33,165 nucleotides of DNA, taken from assembly GCF_003148885.1 (NCBI RefSeq), contig NZ_QGHD01000030.1:1-33165 (forward strand), written 5' to 3'. Numbering within the stretch: position 1 is the first letter of the stretch; every line of letters begins with the position of its first letter. The notes beneath the pieces are model-generated. The model did no database searches and was not told the DNA's origin. It was given only the letters and a program-made list of their open reading frames with translations. This stretch comes from Hallerella porci (GTDB taxonomy: Bacteria > Fibrobacterota > Fibrobacteria > Fibrobacterales > Fibrobacteraceae). The position numbers and the translations under genes were made by a program. This document shows, in pieces, positions 33,075 to 33,165 of the stretch.

Positions 33075-33165
33075 ATGATGACACACGAAGAATATAAAGA
33101 GATGATCAAAAAAGCAGCATCTCAGTTCAAAACAGGAAAGCCAATTTTTGGCAAAGACGGAGCAT
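33075..33165 (+). CDS. IS256-family transposase, N-terminal fragment cut by window edge
   Basis: The frame starts at ATG 33075 (a second ATG follows at 33078), with GAGG about 5 nt upstream, and is open to the last base. About 30 residues are visible: MMTHEEYKEMIKKAASQF, then KTGKPIFGKDGA. The GKPxxGKDG block shortly after the start is the usual N-terminus of Mutator/IS256 transposases. The DDE residues lie outside the window. Confidence 0.7.
   Translation, partial: MMTHEEYKEMIKKAASQFKTGKPIFGKDGA

Overview
The window most likely comes from a member of the Fibrobacterota (Fibrobacter or a close relative). This is an inference from four things: a lipoprotein with serine-run linkers and GLUG-type repeats, a pilMNOPQ cluster with an unusual PilP, carboxynorspermidine-type polyamine synthesis, and an AT-leaning, lysine-rich Gram-negative coding style. 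No 16S rRNA or other decisive marker is present.

Left edge (1-3657) is accessory DNA. It holds an IS5-superfamily transposase cut by the window edge, a 41-bp tandem array of about 12 units, two kinds of intergenic repeat, and a frameshifted Rpn/PD-(D/E)XK nuclease-like gene bracketed by AT-rich palindromic repeats.

The middle (3658-16618) is mostly housekeeping and envelope genes, many on the minus strand. They are an NhaC-type antiporter, a PAS-GGDEF-EAL protein with a dead GGDEF, carboxynorspermidine synthase, a secreted M23 peptidase, a CBM9-like protein, a guanine-deaminase-like enzyme, two beta-barrel-like outer membrane proteins, UDP-glucuronate decarboxylase, a TlpA-like thioredoxin, asparaginyl-tRNA synthetase, tRNA-Ala(GGC) and a cyclophilin.

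From 16700 to 30647 everything runs on the plus strand. A pyrR-pyrB-pseudo-dihydroorotase run is translationally joined to a membrane-anchored PilZ protein. A near-consensus promoter then drives pilMNOPQ, whose genes overlap by 1-4 nt. PilP is a 652-residue fusion with AMIN-like, Ala/Lys-repeat, SH3-like and PilP domains, while PilQ is short. The cluster is followed by a membrane HD-GYP protein (GYP changed to GYF) and a 7TM-GGDEF-EAL protein. Including the protein at 5153-6817, the window has three predicted c-di-GMP phosphodiesterases and one PilZ receptor but no intact diguanylate cyclase.

Right edge (30648-33165) holds a small unknown gene and a candidate structured small RNA. Both are preceded by the same palindrome-plus-TATATTT promoter architecture. 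After them come a serine-rich GLUG lipoprotein and the left end of an IS256/Mutator-type element that starts directly after the lipoprotein stop codon. The paired promoters with the three-hairpin RNA, and the PilP fusion, are the most novel-looking items.
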